Shown one piece after another: positions 16,667 through 25,422 of a stretch of DNA of 64,000 bases. The notes beneath the pieces were generated by a model, which was given only the letters and a program-made list of their open reading frames with translations, did not search any database and had not been told where the DNA came from. The translations under genes were made by a program, and so were the position numbers. The stretch's first letter is position 1, and the number at the start of each line of letters is the position of its first letter. This stretch comes from QKMZ01 sp012965515 (GTDB taxonomy: Bacteria > Cyanobacteriota > Vampirovibrionia > Obscuribacterales > Obscuribacteraceae): assembly GCA_937879965.1 (NCBI GenBank), contig CALFMP010000010.1:1-64000 (forward strand), written 5' to 3'.

Positions 16667-16981
16667 TTAGACCTTGTCGTTGCCCGCCTGTTGCGATTTC
16701 TTTGCGTCTCCGCAAAGAGCGAAGATTACGCCTGACGTAAACGACAGGAGCGCAATCGAGATCATGGCGGCGATCCACTTCGAGCCGATCAGGAGCGCAA
16801 GCACGCCCGCCAACCAGTTCGAAGCGATTGAGCCGAAAAGTATCGCCACAATCAACAGTCCGTAAGCATAAGGCTTGGCCTTCGGCGCCCACGAATATCG
16901 ATGCAGTCGTACTCCGGCGAACATGCCGCCAATCAATGCTGTTGCTGCCAAAACGAGAGGCAGCAGTTGATACTGCTCCAT
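16667..16981 (-). CDS. Small membrane protein
   Basis: 104 aa with three predicted TM helices (about 5-24, 38-58, 66-90) and a polar C-terminal tail. No recognised family. Starts 12 nt after the stop of the 41-aa gene, with AGGAAC in that stop region as RBS, so translation of the two is likely coupled. Confidence 0.72.
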   Translation of the reverse strand: MEQYQLLPLVLAATALIGGMFAGVRLHRYSWAPKAKPYAYGLLIVAILFGSIASNWLAGVLALLIGSKWIAAMISIALLSFTSGVIFALCGDAKKSQQAGNDKV

Positions 16982-16992
16982 GGAGCTAGTTC

Positions 16993-17118
16993 CTAGTTTC
17001 GTTTCGTTTGAACTCTGCGCGGAACCTTCCCTGCGGTAGGAGGAAGCGCACAGTAGATTCGGGTCATGAACAGGATGCCGACAAAGAAGATTACCCCGAG
17101 AAGCGATGCGCCCCTCAT
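16993..17118 (-). CDS. 41-aa single-TM protein
   Basis: Short gene. ATG at 17118 is preceded by AGGAAG 9 nt upstream. The product has one hydrophobic helix (SLLGVIFFVGILFMTRIY) followed by a Pro and a very basic tail (KVPRRVQTKR), an inside-positive arrangement. The same frame is open further upstream to near 17190 with hydrophobic codons but no good start. It fills the only gap in an otherwise tightly packed operon. Family unknown. Confidence 0.55.
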   Translation of the reverse strand: MRGASLLGVIFFVGILFMTRIYCALPPTAGKVPRRVQTKRN

Positions 17119-17192
17119 GTGGTAAATCTTCCTGCCGGCAACCAAACCTCCGACCGGAGCGGTGAGCCCAAGGACGAGGTGAATTGACGGCC

Positions 17193-17507
17193 TTACACGG
17201 CGGGTGGTAGCCCGGTGCGAACGCGGCCCGTAAGGACGTTGTACGCGATTGTCACTGCCGAGGCGGCAGCGAAACTGACAAACATCCAGCCCGAGATTTC
17301 GAACGCCGTCCCATCCATGCCGACCTTACCGACCAGCATGTCGGCAAACCAGGCAGAGGTGAGCGGGCTGAAATACATGAAGACGAAGTAGAACGCCACC
17401 GTGATGGCGGCGATCACCTGTCCCAGGGGCAGCATGTGTGCAACGACGATGCCCAATCCTATGGCGAATAGGATGCAGGCGTAAGAGAGAGCCTCGATGT
17501 TTTCCAT
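17193..17507 (-). CDS. Small membrane protein, first gene of the operon
   Basis: 104 aa, three TM helices (about 6-26, 31-50, 73-93), short ends. No recognised family. First gene of the run 17507 to 12866; the promoter should lie in 17508-17670. Confidence 0.7.
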   Translation of the reverse strand: MENIEALSYACILFAIGLGIVVAHMLPLGQVIAAITVAFYFVFMYFSPLTSAWFADMLVGKVGMDGTAFEISGWMFVSFAAASAVTIAYNVLTGRVRTGLPPAV

Positions 17508-17670
17508 CTGAGTCCCCGCAAAAGAGAGTTTCTGTCTCGGCTGGTCGATTTTGCGACCAGGGTGGACGGGTCGAATGGAACTGAGAGCTTGCGCTCCTCA
17601 GCCCCATCCGTCCCCCGTAGGCTCTTAGTCGCCAGAGCCGTAGCCGGCGAACGACCAGGCTTCGCGAGCT

Positions 17671-19353
17671 TTAGCCAGCGAAGCCCTTTGCGCTGTAAGC
17701 GCTATCGACGATCTTCTGCGCGTCGACTTTGGCAGGCAGAGTGCCGAAGGCATAGCCACCCGCATTGGTCAGCCGCGATGCGACAAAAGCATTGGCCGCC
17801 TCTTCGCAAGCGTCACGCAGCATCAGCGAAGCCTGAAGCGCTAGCGCCAGGCGTTCTACGAAGCGGCGAGCGCTCTTCTCGCGAGAGGCTGCAGCAGCCT
17901 TCGTGGCGGGAGCCGTCTTAAGCGCCTTGATGTCGTGTTTGACCGAAGCTACGAACATGTCGTAACGCCGATTGCGACCCAGGGCGCTGTCCAGCTCATC
18001 AACGACAGCATCGAGCGTGTTCGGATTGGTCGAAACCGCCCGCAACACATCCAGGCAAATGACGTTGCCCGAACCTTCCCAGATGCCCAGAAGCGGGCTT
18101 TCCCGGAAAAGACGGGGCATCGGACCTTCCTCGACGTAGCCGTTGCCGCCGAAGCACTCCAGTGCTTCTGCCACCGCCATTGGTGCACGCTTGCAGACCC
18201 AGTATTTGGCGATCGCGCTAACGATACGCTTGAACTGAGCCTCCTTGGTGGACGTTTCCGCTTTGTCGTACGAACGCGCGACACGCATCATCAGGCGCGT
18301 GGCTGCTTCCGACTCCAGAGCCAGGTCCGCCAGGACGTTGAGCATCAGCGGCTGCTCACTGAGCAGCTTGCCGAATGCAGCGCGATGATGGCAGTGATGC
18401 ATCGCCTGCAGAAGCGACTGCCGCATCAAGGCTGCCGAGCCGATGATGCAGTCGAGCCGCGTGTGGTTGACCATCTCGATGATCGTGGGCACTCCGCGCC
18501 CTTCGTCGCCGATTAACAATCCGAGCGCGTTGTCCAGCTCGATCTCGCTGGACGCATTGGACTTGTTGCCCAACTTGTCTTTGAGTCGCTGGATGAAGAT
18601 GGCGTTCTTTTCCCCGGTCGGCTTGAAGCGCGGTACGAGAAAACAGGACGGACCCTTCTGTGTCTGCGCCAGAATCAAGAATGCGTCCGACATGGGCGCC
18701 GAGCAGAACCACTTGTGACCGGTCAGGAAGTATTCCTTCCCCGGTCCAGCAGCGCCTGAAGGCACCGCCTTTGTGGTGTTGGCACGCACGTCCGATCCGC
18801 CTTGCTTCTCCGTCATCCCCATACCGATGGTCACACCGGTTTTCTGGAAGTACGGTATGAAGCGCGAATCGTACGCGTTCGAAGTGATCAGCGGTTCCCA
18901 GACAGCGGCAATCTCCGGCTGCTTGCGCAGCGCAGGAATCGCCGAGTAAGTCATGGAGACCGGGCAGCAGTGTCCCGCCTCGTTCTGAAACGCCATGTAC
19001 AAAAGAGCTGCACGCGCCACATGTGCACCTTCGCGGGGGTCCGTCCAGGGCAGGCTGTGGGCGCCGGCTTCGATCGAAGCAGTCATGAGATGGTGATAGC
19101 TGGGATGGAAATCGACCTGGTCGATGCGCTCACCAAATCGCGAGTGCGTTTTCAGCACAGGCGGGAAGGTGTTCGCCTCGATGGCGGTTCCAATGCCAAA
19201 GGCGCTGCCGGCAAACAAGCCGAAGCCCTTGAGCCTATCCTCAGCCCAGTCAGCGCCGTAGCGCTTGATCAGGTCTTGCAGCAAAGCATCACTCTCGAAC
19301 ATGTTGTAGTCCAGGAGCGGCTTTGCTTGGTTGAAGACAGCATGAGTTGCCAT
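17671..19353 (-). CDS. aidB: AidB-like acyl-CoA dehydrogenase family protein
   Basis: 560-aa flavoprotein of the acyl-CoA dehydrogenase superfamily. The N-terminal THAVFNQAKPLLDYN closely resembles AidB. The FAD-binding motif GMGMTEKQGGSDVRANTT, the segment LKDKLGNKSNASSEIEL and the late ALECFGGNGYVEEG and WEGSGNVICLDVLRA blocks are all AidB-type. In E. coli AidB belongs to the adaptive response to alkylation damage and binds DNA; physiological substrate uncertain. Length is normal for the subfamily (about 540). RBS before the ATG is poor. Not obviously co-transcribed with neighbours; GC-rich codon use. Confidence 0.93.
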   Translation of the reverse strand: MATHAVFNQAKPLLDYNMFESDALLQDLIKRYGADWAEDRLKGFGLFAGSAFGIGTAIEANTFPPVLKTHSRFGERIDQVDFHPSYHHLMTASIEAGAHSLPWTDPREGAHVARAALLYMAFQNEAGHCCPVSMTYSAIPALRKQPEIAAVWEPLITSNAYDSRFIPYFQKTGVTIGMGMTEKQGGSDVRANTTKAVPSGAAGPGKEYFLTGHKWFCSAPMSDAFLILAQTQKGPSCFLVPRFKPTGEKNAIFIQRLKDKLGNKSNASSEIELDNALGLLIGDEGRGVPTIIEMVNHTRLDCIIGSAALMRQSLLQAMHHCHHRAAFGKLLSEQPLMLNVLADLALESEAATRLMMRVARSYDKAETSTKEAQFKRIVSAIAKYWVCKRAPMAVAEALECFGGNGYVEEGPMPRLFRESPLLGIWEGSGNVICLDVLRAVSTNPNTLDAVVDELDSALGRNRRYDMFVASVKHDIKALKTAPATKAAAASREKSARRFVERLALALQASLMLRDACEEAANAFVASRLTNAGGYAFGTLPAKVDAQKIVDSAYSAKGFAG

Positions 19354-19837
19354 TTTATGTGGGTACCCTCATAGACTATTTTTCATCCGCAAGAAAACTT
19401 GCAAAATCCTTCCACGTCTCACTTCGCGCACATCTCCAGTTCATCCGTGCAGATCTCTGACACCGGAGTGCCTTGGATACGCGTCTGAATTAGCGTGATG
19501 ACGCTATTTTTCTGGAGATGATTGTTGGGAAGAAAGTGGGGATGGATAGGCTTATTACATAGCTGAAAAGAGGAAGAAACGTCTATGAAGAGGTGTAACG
19601 AGGAGCTTCGTAATAGATCTCAATTAGAGAAATCACGGTTTTGAAAACGTTTAGCACATGCGCGTTTTCAACGTTCTGCTTAGGTAAATTCGAATACTAT
19701 GCAGCCTGTTTGCCGCAGTTTCTTTGTCGCAGTTTATCTATCCTGCATCGTGCTAGCTCCGCCCCGCAAGCGCCCGGACTGATGTCAAGCGGCAAAGGAC
19801 AGGTGCCAGTTCGCGAGCCTTATGTTGAGTTTTTTCG
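19354..19837. other. Gene-free gap upstream of aidB
   Basis: About 480 bp, AT-richer than the flanks. It contains a short stem with T tract, TAGCGT GATG ACGCTA then TTTTT (19491-19512), which would end a plus-strand transcript, but no plus-strand gene precedes it. The aidB promoter should lie here. Confidence 0.5.
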
Positions 19838-20179
19838 CTACTGTTGCGCGCCTGCTGAAAGCAGCTCAATAACGAGCTTGAAATAGGCTTCTAAGTCGTT
19901 TCGAGAGATTGAATCTAACATCGATTCTTCGCCCTCATCAAAAGAGTCTGCTATTGCCTCACGATTATCCAGCAAGAACTGGATGAAGCTCTTCTCTTTC
20001 GCATCTCGTCCAGGGGTTGTTAGAGCATCCTCGAGTTCGGTGTATTCCAGATAGCCATTTCCATTGCGATCGAGGGTGTCGAATGTTTTGTAGGCAAACT
20101 CTTTGATCCGTGTGAGTTCGTATGTCATCGAGCCGGAGCTGTTGCTGCCGAACCATGCGTTGTTTTGATTGTCCGCCAT
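19838..20179 (-). CDS. Soluble EF-hand protein
   Basis: 113 aa. A canonical EF-hand loop DRNGNGYLEYTE (ligands at 1, 3, 5, 12, Gly at 6) is followed by FLLDNREAIADSF...SISRNDLEAYF, the same pattern found after the EF-hands of the two membrane paralogues at 15300 and 16016. It lacks their TM region. The second half may hold a degenerate second hand. Function unknown; calcium-dependent role inferred. ATG at 20179 has only a weak RBS. Confidence 0.8.
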   Translation of the reverse strand: MADNQNNAWFGSNSSGSMTYELTRIKEFAYKTFDTLDRNGNGYLEYTELEDALTTPGRDAKEKSFIQFLLDNREAIADSFDEGEESMLDSISRNDLEAYFKLVIELLSAGAQQ

Positions 20180-20491
20180 GGAGAACCCCCGCGCGACCTC
20201 TAATTAACAGACCATAATCATACAGAGCTTTTATTCACTTGGCTCGTCTATTTGTTGTACTAGGGATCGTAGTAGTATTGACTGTTTCGGGAATGACTTC
20301 AGTAGACCGTGATGCTTTGTTATGTAACGCTATCGCCCGTGGTATCACGCGCCCTGTTCCAGCTCGTTTTTGAAAAAGCGCTCTCTCTCACTAGACAAAC
20401 ATTCGATTTAACACTCATGAAAATGAATCTCTCTCATGGGTACATCTATGAGAGTAGACCGGCATTCGTGTGACGGTTCCGGAGTTCAGTC
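20180..20491. promoter_or_regulatory. Divergent intergenic region with operator-like inverted repeat
   Basis: About 310 bp between divergent genes, so promoters for both. Contains CTCTCAT / ATGAGAG (7-bp arms, 20431-20454) 38 bp before the GTG start of the plus-strand gene, a possible operator or leader stem. Confidence 0.4.
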
Positions 20492-21769
20492 GTGCGGTTC
20501 GGTAAGAACAATCAAGGTGTGGGCAAAGCGCTTGTTTTGGCGCTTTTGCTCGCTTTTTCCTCGACCACCGCTCATGCTCAAGTGCAAGACCTGATTCGCC
20601 GCGGTATCCAGGCCTACAATGCTCGCCAATATGCCTCAGCCGTCAATAATCTGCAAGCAGCCGTTGCTCGCGATCCTGAGAATGACACTGCCCACTATTA
20701 CCTCGGCAATGCTTTGATGGCCTGCGGCAATAAGCAACACGCATTGCAAGAATATTCACGCGCGTTTCAATATTCGATGGATGGCGAGATGTTGGACAAT
20801 TGCGCCCGTGTTTTAGAAGCTTATCGGCAGCCTCTGCCACATCGCACCCCCAGAGCGCGCCGGAGCGCGGCTGGTTTGAACCCGTACACGACCGGTTCCG
20901 TTCAGGAAATGAATCGCCTTGCCGAGACGCGTGTATCTCAGGCACGCCGCGCCATGGAAAGCCATTCCAGTTCGCTCGATGTATTCAAAACAGCGCCCGA
21001 GAATAAGGACGGCATGAATAGAGCCTGGGACGACTGGATTCTCAAGTATCGATACGCGTTCAACAATGTTTTGAAAACCTATACGGGTGGGCGGCGGCGC
21101 TCAGGCAAAACACGAATGGTGTTTAGTGTGACAAATGGTGGGCGTTTGCGCGGTCGTATCGTCGATACTGATGCGCCTATGTTCTTGACCGACGCAATGT
21201 TGGCCACGACACGCAAACTAGACGGGGATCCCGGATTGGGATTTCCACCCGGTTCCCAAATCCCCGGTTTCAATTTCACAATGACATACGACTACGGTGC
21301 ACCCGAGCCTGAGCCGACAACAACCGCCGCACTGCGCACCACAAACACGAGCGCTGCATTGAGAACCCCTGCCGGACAGGGCGCTGTGGCCGGAAAACTC
21401 ACAGGCAGTCAAGTCAGTTCCAATCTGACTTCGACGAACACCTCCGCTACTCTTTCTAACAAGTCGACGAATGCCGGACTGAAATTGCCGCAAGCAGAGC
21501 GTGCCACGGCATCCGGAACGCTGTCAGGCACAAACGTTTCCGGCAAACTTGGTGCTGGCTCGACCGGCGCTGGAATGGCAGCGGAAATGGCTGATGGATT
21601 GGCTGCAGGCAGTGACGGTGCGCTGCCGAGCGTGAGCACGGATGTTTCCGGCTTGCTCCTGCCCAAGCCCAAGATGGAGGAGCTTAAAGCTGCTCCTGCC
21701 AAGCTTTTGCAAGGTAAAGGCTCGTCTGGTAGAGTCATTCCGAAAGGCAAAAGTGCAAAGAGGAAATAG
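20492..21769 (+). CDS. Secreted TPR protein with TonB-C-like domain and repeat tail
   Basis: 425 aa. GTG start after CGGAG. Signal peptide (VLALLLAFSSTTAHAQ). TPRs about 32-115 (AYNARQYASAVNNLQAAVARDPEN). A middle domain about 160-270 has the pattern of the TonB C-terminal fold (MVFSVTNGGRLRGRIVDTD ... FPPGSQIPGFNFTMTYDYG). The last 150 residues are Thr/Ser/Ala/Gly-rich with imperfect repeats (TNTSAALR, TNTSATLS, GTNVSGKLG). Probably a periplasmic or envelope protein. TonB-like assignment is from pattern only. It is followed 41 nt later by the MocR gene in the same direction, so possibly co-transcribed. Confidence 0.82.
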   Translation: MRFGKNNQGVGKALVLALLLAFSSTTAHAQVQDLIRRGIQAYNARQYASAVNNLQAAVARDPENDTAHYYLGNALMACGNKQHALQEYSRAFQYSMDGEMLDNCARVLEAYRQPLPHRTPRARRSAAGLNPYTTGSVQEMNRLAETRVSQARRAMESHSSSLDVFKTAPENKDGMNRAWDDWILKYRYAFNNVLKTYTGGRRRSGKTRMVFSVTNGGRLRGRIVDTDAPMFLTDAMLATTRKLDGDPGLGFPPGSQIPGFNFTMTYDYGAPEPEPTTTAALRTTNTSAALRTPAGQGAVAGKLTGSQVSSNLTSTNTSATLSNKSTNAGLKLPQAERATASGTLSGTNVSGKLGAGSTGAGMAAEMADGLAAGSDGALPSVSTDVSGLLLPKPKMEELKAAPAKLLQGKGSSGRVIPKGKSAKRK

Positions 21770-21810
21770 GAAGTCGGAAGCCGGGTTTCAAAGCAAGCAG
21801 TCAGAGGCGC

Positions 21811-23280
21811 ATGGATCTCTCCTTTCTCAAACAAACTGAAGGACGCAGCGGCGGGTCGCGAGGGCTTAGTGCCGCGATCGCCAGGGCGATTGATGAAGGA
21901 AGGCTTGTAATCGGCGATCGTATGCCGTCTTCGCGTGACCTGTCGCTTTTTCTTGGTATCGCCCGTGCTACCGTTGTCACTGCTTATGACGAACTGATTG
22001 CCAGTGGGTATTTAAATGCTGAGCGCGGTTCTGGAACATTTGTTGCCGGAGGCAAGGCCCTGAAGTCGAGTCAACAATCAGCCGCTATTGCCAGTGCAAA
22101 TAGATTTGATTGGAGCACGATAGGCAGTGATAACGCGGAACGCTTAAGAGCCTTGCCCTCGCAATTGGAAGTCTTAGGTGACTGGGATCCTCTCAATCAC
22201 GGGGCTTCGCCGCCGGACCTCTTGCCGCTCAGGCAATGGCGCAAGGTGATTATCAATCAGTTTATGGAAGAGTCTAGTGCGATGCCTCACCATGCGATCG
22301 ACATGTTGGGTTATCCTCCTTTGCGAGAAGCAATCGCTGAATTCCTCAGGCGCACGCAGGGAATTGTGTGCGATCCTGAGCAGATTGTGATCTTCTCGAG
22401 CAATCAAAGTGCGCTCAATCACCTGTTTTCGCTGCTGGTTTCGCCCGGTGATCTCGCCGTGTGTGAGGAACCTTGCTATGCCGGAGTTCGCGAACAATTC
22501 CGTCTTAAAGGTGCGCAAGTGGAGACTGTTCCCGTAGACGAAGACGGCATAATTCCTGAACGTTTGCCGAGAGAAAGACAGGCGCGTTTTCTCTATTTGA
22601 CCCCTGCCCATCAGGATCCTACCGGTGCGACACTTTCTGCTTCACGGCGCGAACAAGTACTCAGATGGGCGTATGAGAATAATGCCTGCATCATCGAAGA
22701 TGCCTGGGACACTGACTTTCACTATGCCGGTGCGCCTGCACCGACGCTGTTTTCTCTGGACAAAAGAGAGTGCGTGATCTACCTCTATACGTTTTGGAAA
22801 ACCTTATTTCCTCTCGTTGCCACAGGTTTTCTCGTCCTGCCGAAAGGATTGGTTCCACTCTTCAGAACGGCTAAGTATATGTTCGACGTGCCTATTCCAC
22901 TAATCGAGCACATGGCGCTTGCAGAGCTGATTTCAGAAGGTGAATTGGAAAGGCATATTCGAAAAGTCTGGAAGATTTTGCGGCGCCGGCGTCAGTCGTT
23001 CATCCACGAGATGACTCTCCGTTTCGGCGGTTCCGTTATTTTTATGGCTGAAGGCGCGGGGCTGCATTTGGTGGCACGCTTCTCCGACAAGTGGACGCCC
23101 GAAGCAATTGCATCCTCTGCAAAAGAAGCGGGTATCCCGCTGACTCCAACCACCGAATGTTATGACGGTGAAGCTGCTGTTAACGAATACATGATCTACT
23201 TCGCTGGAATACCTGAAGAAGAGACGCTCGAGAGAGTAGAAAAATTCAGCAAAAACATGACGCAGGTTCTGCAGTCTTAG
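21811..23280 (+). CDS. MocR-family regulator (GntR HTH + aminotransferase I fold)
   Basis: 489 aa. N-terminal GntR winged helix (MPSSRDLSLFLGIARATVVTAYDELIASGYL...GSGTFV), linker, then a PLP-dependent aminotransferase-fold domain. Fold landmarks include SSNQSALNHLFSLLV, YLTPAHQDPTGATLS, EDAWDTDFHY and the PLP lysine in TFWKTLFPLVATGFLVLP. In most MocR proteins the residue before the lysine is Ser and the acidic pair is EDDYDSEF; here they are Trp and EDAWDTDF, so cofactor handling may differ. Members such as PdxR and GabR regulate vitamin B6 or GABA genes; the target here is unknown. A second MocR gene lies at 35271-36743. Confidence 0.93.
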   Translation: MDLSFLKQTEGRSGGSRGLSAAIARAIDEGRLVIGDRMPSSRDLSLFLGIARATVVTAYDELIASGYLNAERGSGTFVAGGKALKSSQQSAAIASANRFDWSTIGSDNAERLRALPSQLEVLGDWDPLNHGASPPDLLPLRQWRKVIINQFMEESSAMPHHAIDMLGYPPLREAIAEFLRRTQGIVCDPEQIVIFSSNQSALNHLFSLLVSPGDLAVCEEPCYAGVREQFRLKGAQVETVPVDEDGIIPERLPRERQARFLYLTPAHQDPTGATLSASRREQVLRWAYENNACIIEDAWDTDFHYAGAPAPTLFSLDKRECVIYLYTFWKTLFPLVATGFLVLPKGLVPLFRTAKYMFDVPIPLIEHMALAELISEGELERHIRKVWKILRRRRQSFIHEMTLRFGGSVIFMAEGAGLHLVARFSDKWTPEAIASSAKEAGIPLTPTTECYDGEAAVNEYMIYFAGIPEEETLERVEKFSKNMTQVLQS

Positions 23281-23287
23281 CGAAATT

Positions 23288-23342
23288 GTGGGGGCGCATT
23301 GCATGCGCCCGCTCCGAAAGGGCGCATGCAATGCGCCCCCAC
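23288..23342 (+). terminator. Perfect 23-bp inverted repeat after the MocR gene
   Basis: Arms 23288-23310 and 23320-23342 pair perfectly around a 9-nt loop; core GCGCATTGCATGCGCCC. It lies 8 nt after the stop and belongs by style to the dispersed GC-rich palindromes of this window (24306, 43283, 43908, 49225, 56711). Acts as a bidirectional hairpin between convergent genes. Confidence 0.75.
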
Positions 23343-23370
23343 GATCACTGAGAAAGTCCTAATTCTTGTC

Positions 23371-24294
23371 CTACTTCTCGTTCAAGAAGTCGGCGAAGTC
23401 TTTCGATTCGACGCCCTTATTGAGCACGTCGGCTTGGCTCGTGACTCTTTGAAATCCTTTTGGCGCAATGAATTCACTGCCATCTGACTGTTTGTTCTCG
23501 AATCCGTAGAGAGATATCTCCTTGAGTATTTCTCCGTCATATTTGGAAAACTCCATGGCGACCGGGATTCCTGGACCTTGTGGAATCGCAAGTAGGTTTG
23601 CCACCATTTGATAGCATTGACGTGGAAACCCGGCCTGGGGATAGAGCCAGATGCGTCCGTCTTTAGGCATCAGTCTCTTCCACGTTTTGTCTGTGCCTCG
23701 ACTTGCCTCTCTGGTTTCCATTTGATGGACTTCGCATGGGAGGCCTTTTAAAGTCGTTTTCTTTGACGTGGTCAACCGAAGGCTGGTCGGAGAGCTTGGT
23801 CGGAACATTGCAGAAAACACAGCCGGACCAACTTTCCATTGATCAGGCTTGCACTGATAGTAACGTTTGGTCTGCATGTTCGCGTAAATCACATCCCAGT
23901 TGGGTGCGCCCATAATGAGAGCCATACCGGATTTGCGGAAGTACACGTTGACCCCTGTTCGCCCGACCAAGACATCGACATCTCCCTGCATGTCCGAGTG
24001 CTCTTTGAGGAGAACGGCAGCCTGAGTTGGTTTTGCCTCGCTTGAAATGATGCAACCGAAGGCTGCTGCGTTCAATAGAATGCAAGCCGATAGCAGTTTC
24101 CCGAAGTTGTTTTTGTGATTCAAAACGAATGCCAAGCCGTTCTTTTGCTCTAGGTCTTTCTTATATGGACTATTAAAACCGCTTGGCGAAGCAATTTCTA
24201 CAAAGCAAGCAGTCGACATATAGCAGGTTCGACTTTGGAGCTGAGAAATCAAATACGAGTCATCCGTTAGTATTCGGCCTACACGGGTGTTCAA
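23371..24294 (-). CDS. Secreted or lipid-anchored protein of unknown function
   Basis: Up to 307 aa. The true start is unclear: a hydrophobic export segment with lipobox-like LLNAAAFGC occurs near residue 80 of the longest frame, so translation probably begins nearby. The likeliest start is one of the TTG codons around 24120-24145; a TATAAG-like box lies just upstream near 24163. The mature part is beta-rich (DVDVLVGRTGVNVYFRKSGMALIMG; TLKGLPCEVHQMETREA; VAMEFSKYDGEILKEISLYGF), reminiscent of LolA/DUF4412-type lipid-carrier folds, but this is only a pattern impression. Confidence 0.65.
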   Translation of the reverse strand: MNTRVGRILTDDSYLISQLQSRTCYMSTACFVEIASPSGFNSPYKKDLEQKNGLAFVLNHKNNFGKLLSACILLNAAAFGCIISSEAKPTQAAVLLKEHSDMQGDVDVLVGRTGVNVYFRKSGMALIMGAPNWDVIYANMQTKRYYQCKPDQWKVGPAVFSAMFRPSSPTSLRLTTSKKTTLKGLPCEVHQMETREASRGTDKTWKRLMPKDGRIWLYPQAGFPRQCYQMVANLLAIPQGPGIPVAMEFSKYDGEILKEISLYGFENKQSDGSEFIAPKGFQRVTSQADVLNKGVESKDFADFLNEK

Positions 24295-24305
24295 TCCAGA
24301 AGCCT

Positions 24306-24352
24306 GTAGGGGCGACGCTATGCGTCGCCCGGGCGATGCATGGCATCGCCCC
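24306..24352. repeat. Dispersed double-hairpin repeat, copy 1
   Basis: TAGGGGCGACGC-TAT-GCGTCGCCC then GGGCGATGC-ATG-GCATCGCCCC: two adjacent perfect stems whose outer ends also pair. Nearly the same as the copy at 43283-43334. Confidence 0.85.
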
Positions 24353-24548
24353 TTTTACAACGCCGAAAAAGCAGTTGCAGACTATATTTCATAACCTGGG
24401 CTGGCGGAATCGATACAGTCATCCCGGTCGTACTAAAAAGGATAGTAAAATATGGAGGAAAAAGAAGAGCGGCACTGGGCATGCAGGTTTACACCGCTTG
24501 CACCAGGCCGCTCTAGTTGAGTCTAGGCGATCACTTCGTCAGAAGTCG

Positions 24549-24953
24549 TTAGCTCGTCTTCGCTCTCGATTTACGCCAGCTTTCGCTTGGCTGACCGGGA
24601 CGGTTGGACCGAGGCCGGAAGGCGAGGATGCCGAAGATGACGACAGCGACGACGACTACGCAGACAACCATGCCTGCTAAGACGCCGAAGATGCCGCCGA
24701 GAAAACCGGTAACGACTGAGCCGACTGCTCCGCCGACCAGACCTGAGAAGCCTGCGATGAGGCAGGTTCCACGCGTCTGGTAGAAGAGGTAGGCAAGACC
24801 GGTCGCGGCTGCTGCGGTGAAGACCGCGAACAGATACGGGTTCTGGAAGAAAGCTGCCAGCCCGTACGCGATGCCGCTGACGACGGCGATGGCGCCAAAG
24901 ACGACCAACGCGAGAATAGCGAAACCCTTGGCGAGACCTGAGGTGTGTCCCAT
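24549..24953 (-). CDS. Small polytopic membrane protein
   Basis: 134 aa, four TM helices, Gly/Ala/Val-rich (GFSGLVGGAVGSVVTGFLGGIFGVLAGMVVCV), polar basic C-terminus. Glycine-zipper spacing in the third and fourth helices. No recognised family. GC-rich class; next gene on the same strand ends about 105 nt upstream. Confidence 0.7.
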   Translation of the reverse strand: MGHTSGLAKGFAILALVVFGAIAVVSGIAYGLAAFFQNPYLFAVFTAAAATGLAYLFYQTRGTCLIAGFSGLVGGAVGSVVTGFLGGIFGVLAGMVVCVVVVAVVIFGILAFRPRSNRPGQPSESWRKSRAKTS

Positions 24954-25058
24954 GTTGTAGTTGTTCTTTTCCGGACCTCTATGTACTACAGAATCCGAAG
25001 GCGAGGCCAGACTTTCGGCCTGTAAGCCGCGTTTGAAAACGCAGCATAGTCACGTCAT

Positions 25059-25244
25059 CTAGTGGGTGGCGAAAACCACCAGCACGATTGCCAGGATGAC
25101 GAGAGCGAAGCCGGCGCTGCCTTGGTCGAGAGCATTCGTCGCATCCTTCTGCGCCCGATAGCGGCTGGAGCGACGGAATGCGAAGAACGCTGATATTGCT
25201 GAGACGACGGCGAAGACTGCGTACACGATTGCTTCCACGCTCAT
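25059..25244 (-). CDS. 61-aa membrane protein
   Basis: Two TM helices (about 4-22 and 44-60) separated by a basic loop (RRSSRYRAQKDATN). ATG at 25244 is preceded by GGGAG. Small size and strong RBS resemble the other tiny membrane proteins in this window. No family recognised. Confidence 0.62.
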   Translation of the reverse strand: MSVEAIVYAVFAVVSAISAFFAFRRSSRYRAQKDATNALDQGSAGFALVILAIVLVVFATH

Positions 25245-25282
25245 GGATAGCTCCCTTTATAGTGCGTGGCATTTAAAGGACA

Positions 25283-25334
25283 AAAGGCGTCCGGAACCAG
25301 TTCAACTTGCGTTGAAGCTGGCTCCGGAGCCTTT
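25283..25334 (-). terminator. Terminator hairpin after coiled-coil gene copy 1
   Basis: Long stem: AAAGGC and CCGGAACCAGTTCAAC arms pair with GTTGAAGCTGGCTCCGG and GCCTTT, TTGC loop. On the minus strand it is followed by TTTTGTCC. Good intrinsic terminator about 90 nt past the stop at 25423. Confidence 0.75.
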
Positions 25335-25422
25335 GCCCTTGTGGGACAGGTGTTGGCATCAACGCCTTGCGGCTAATCGATGCCACCCACGCTTACGAGC
25401 TTAGGACAGATCGGCCGGAGCC

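Noticed and set aside
19641..19886. 81-codon plus-strand frame overlapping the EF-hand gene end
   Set aside because: Overlaps a supported gene and is Cys/Ser-rich without an RBS.
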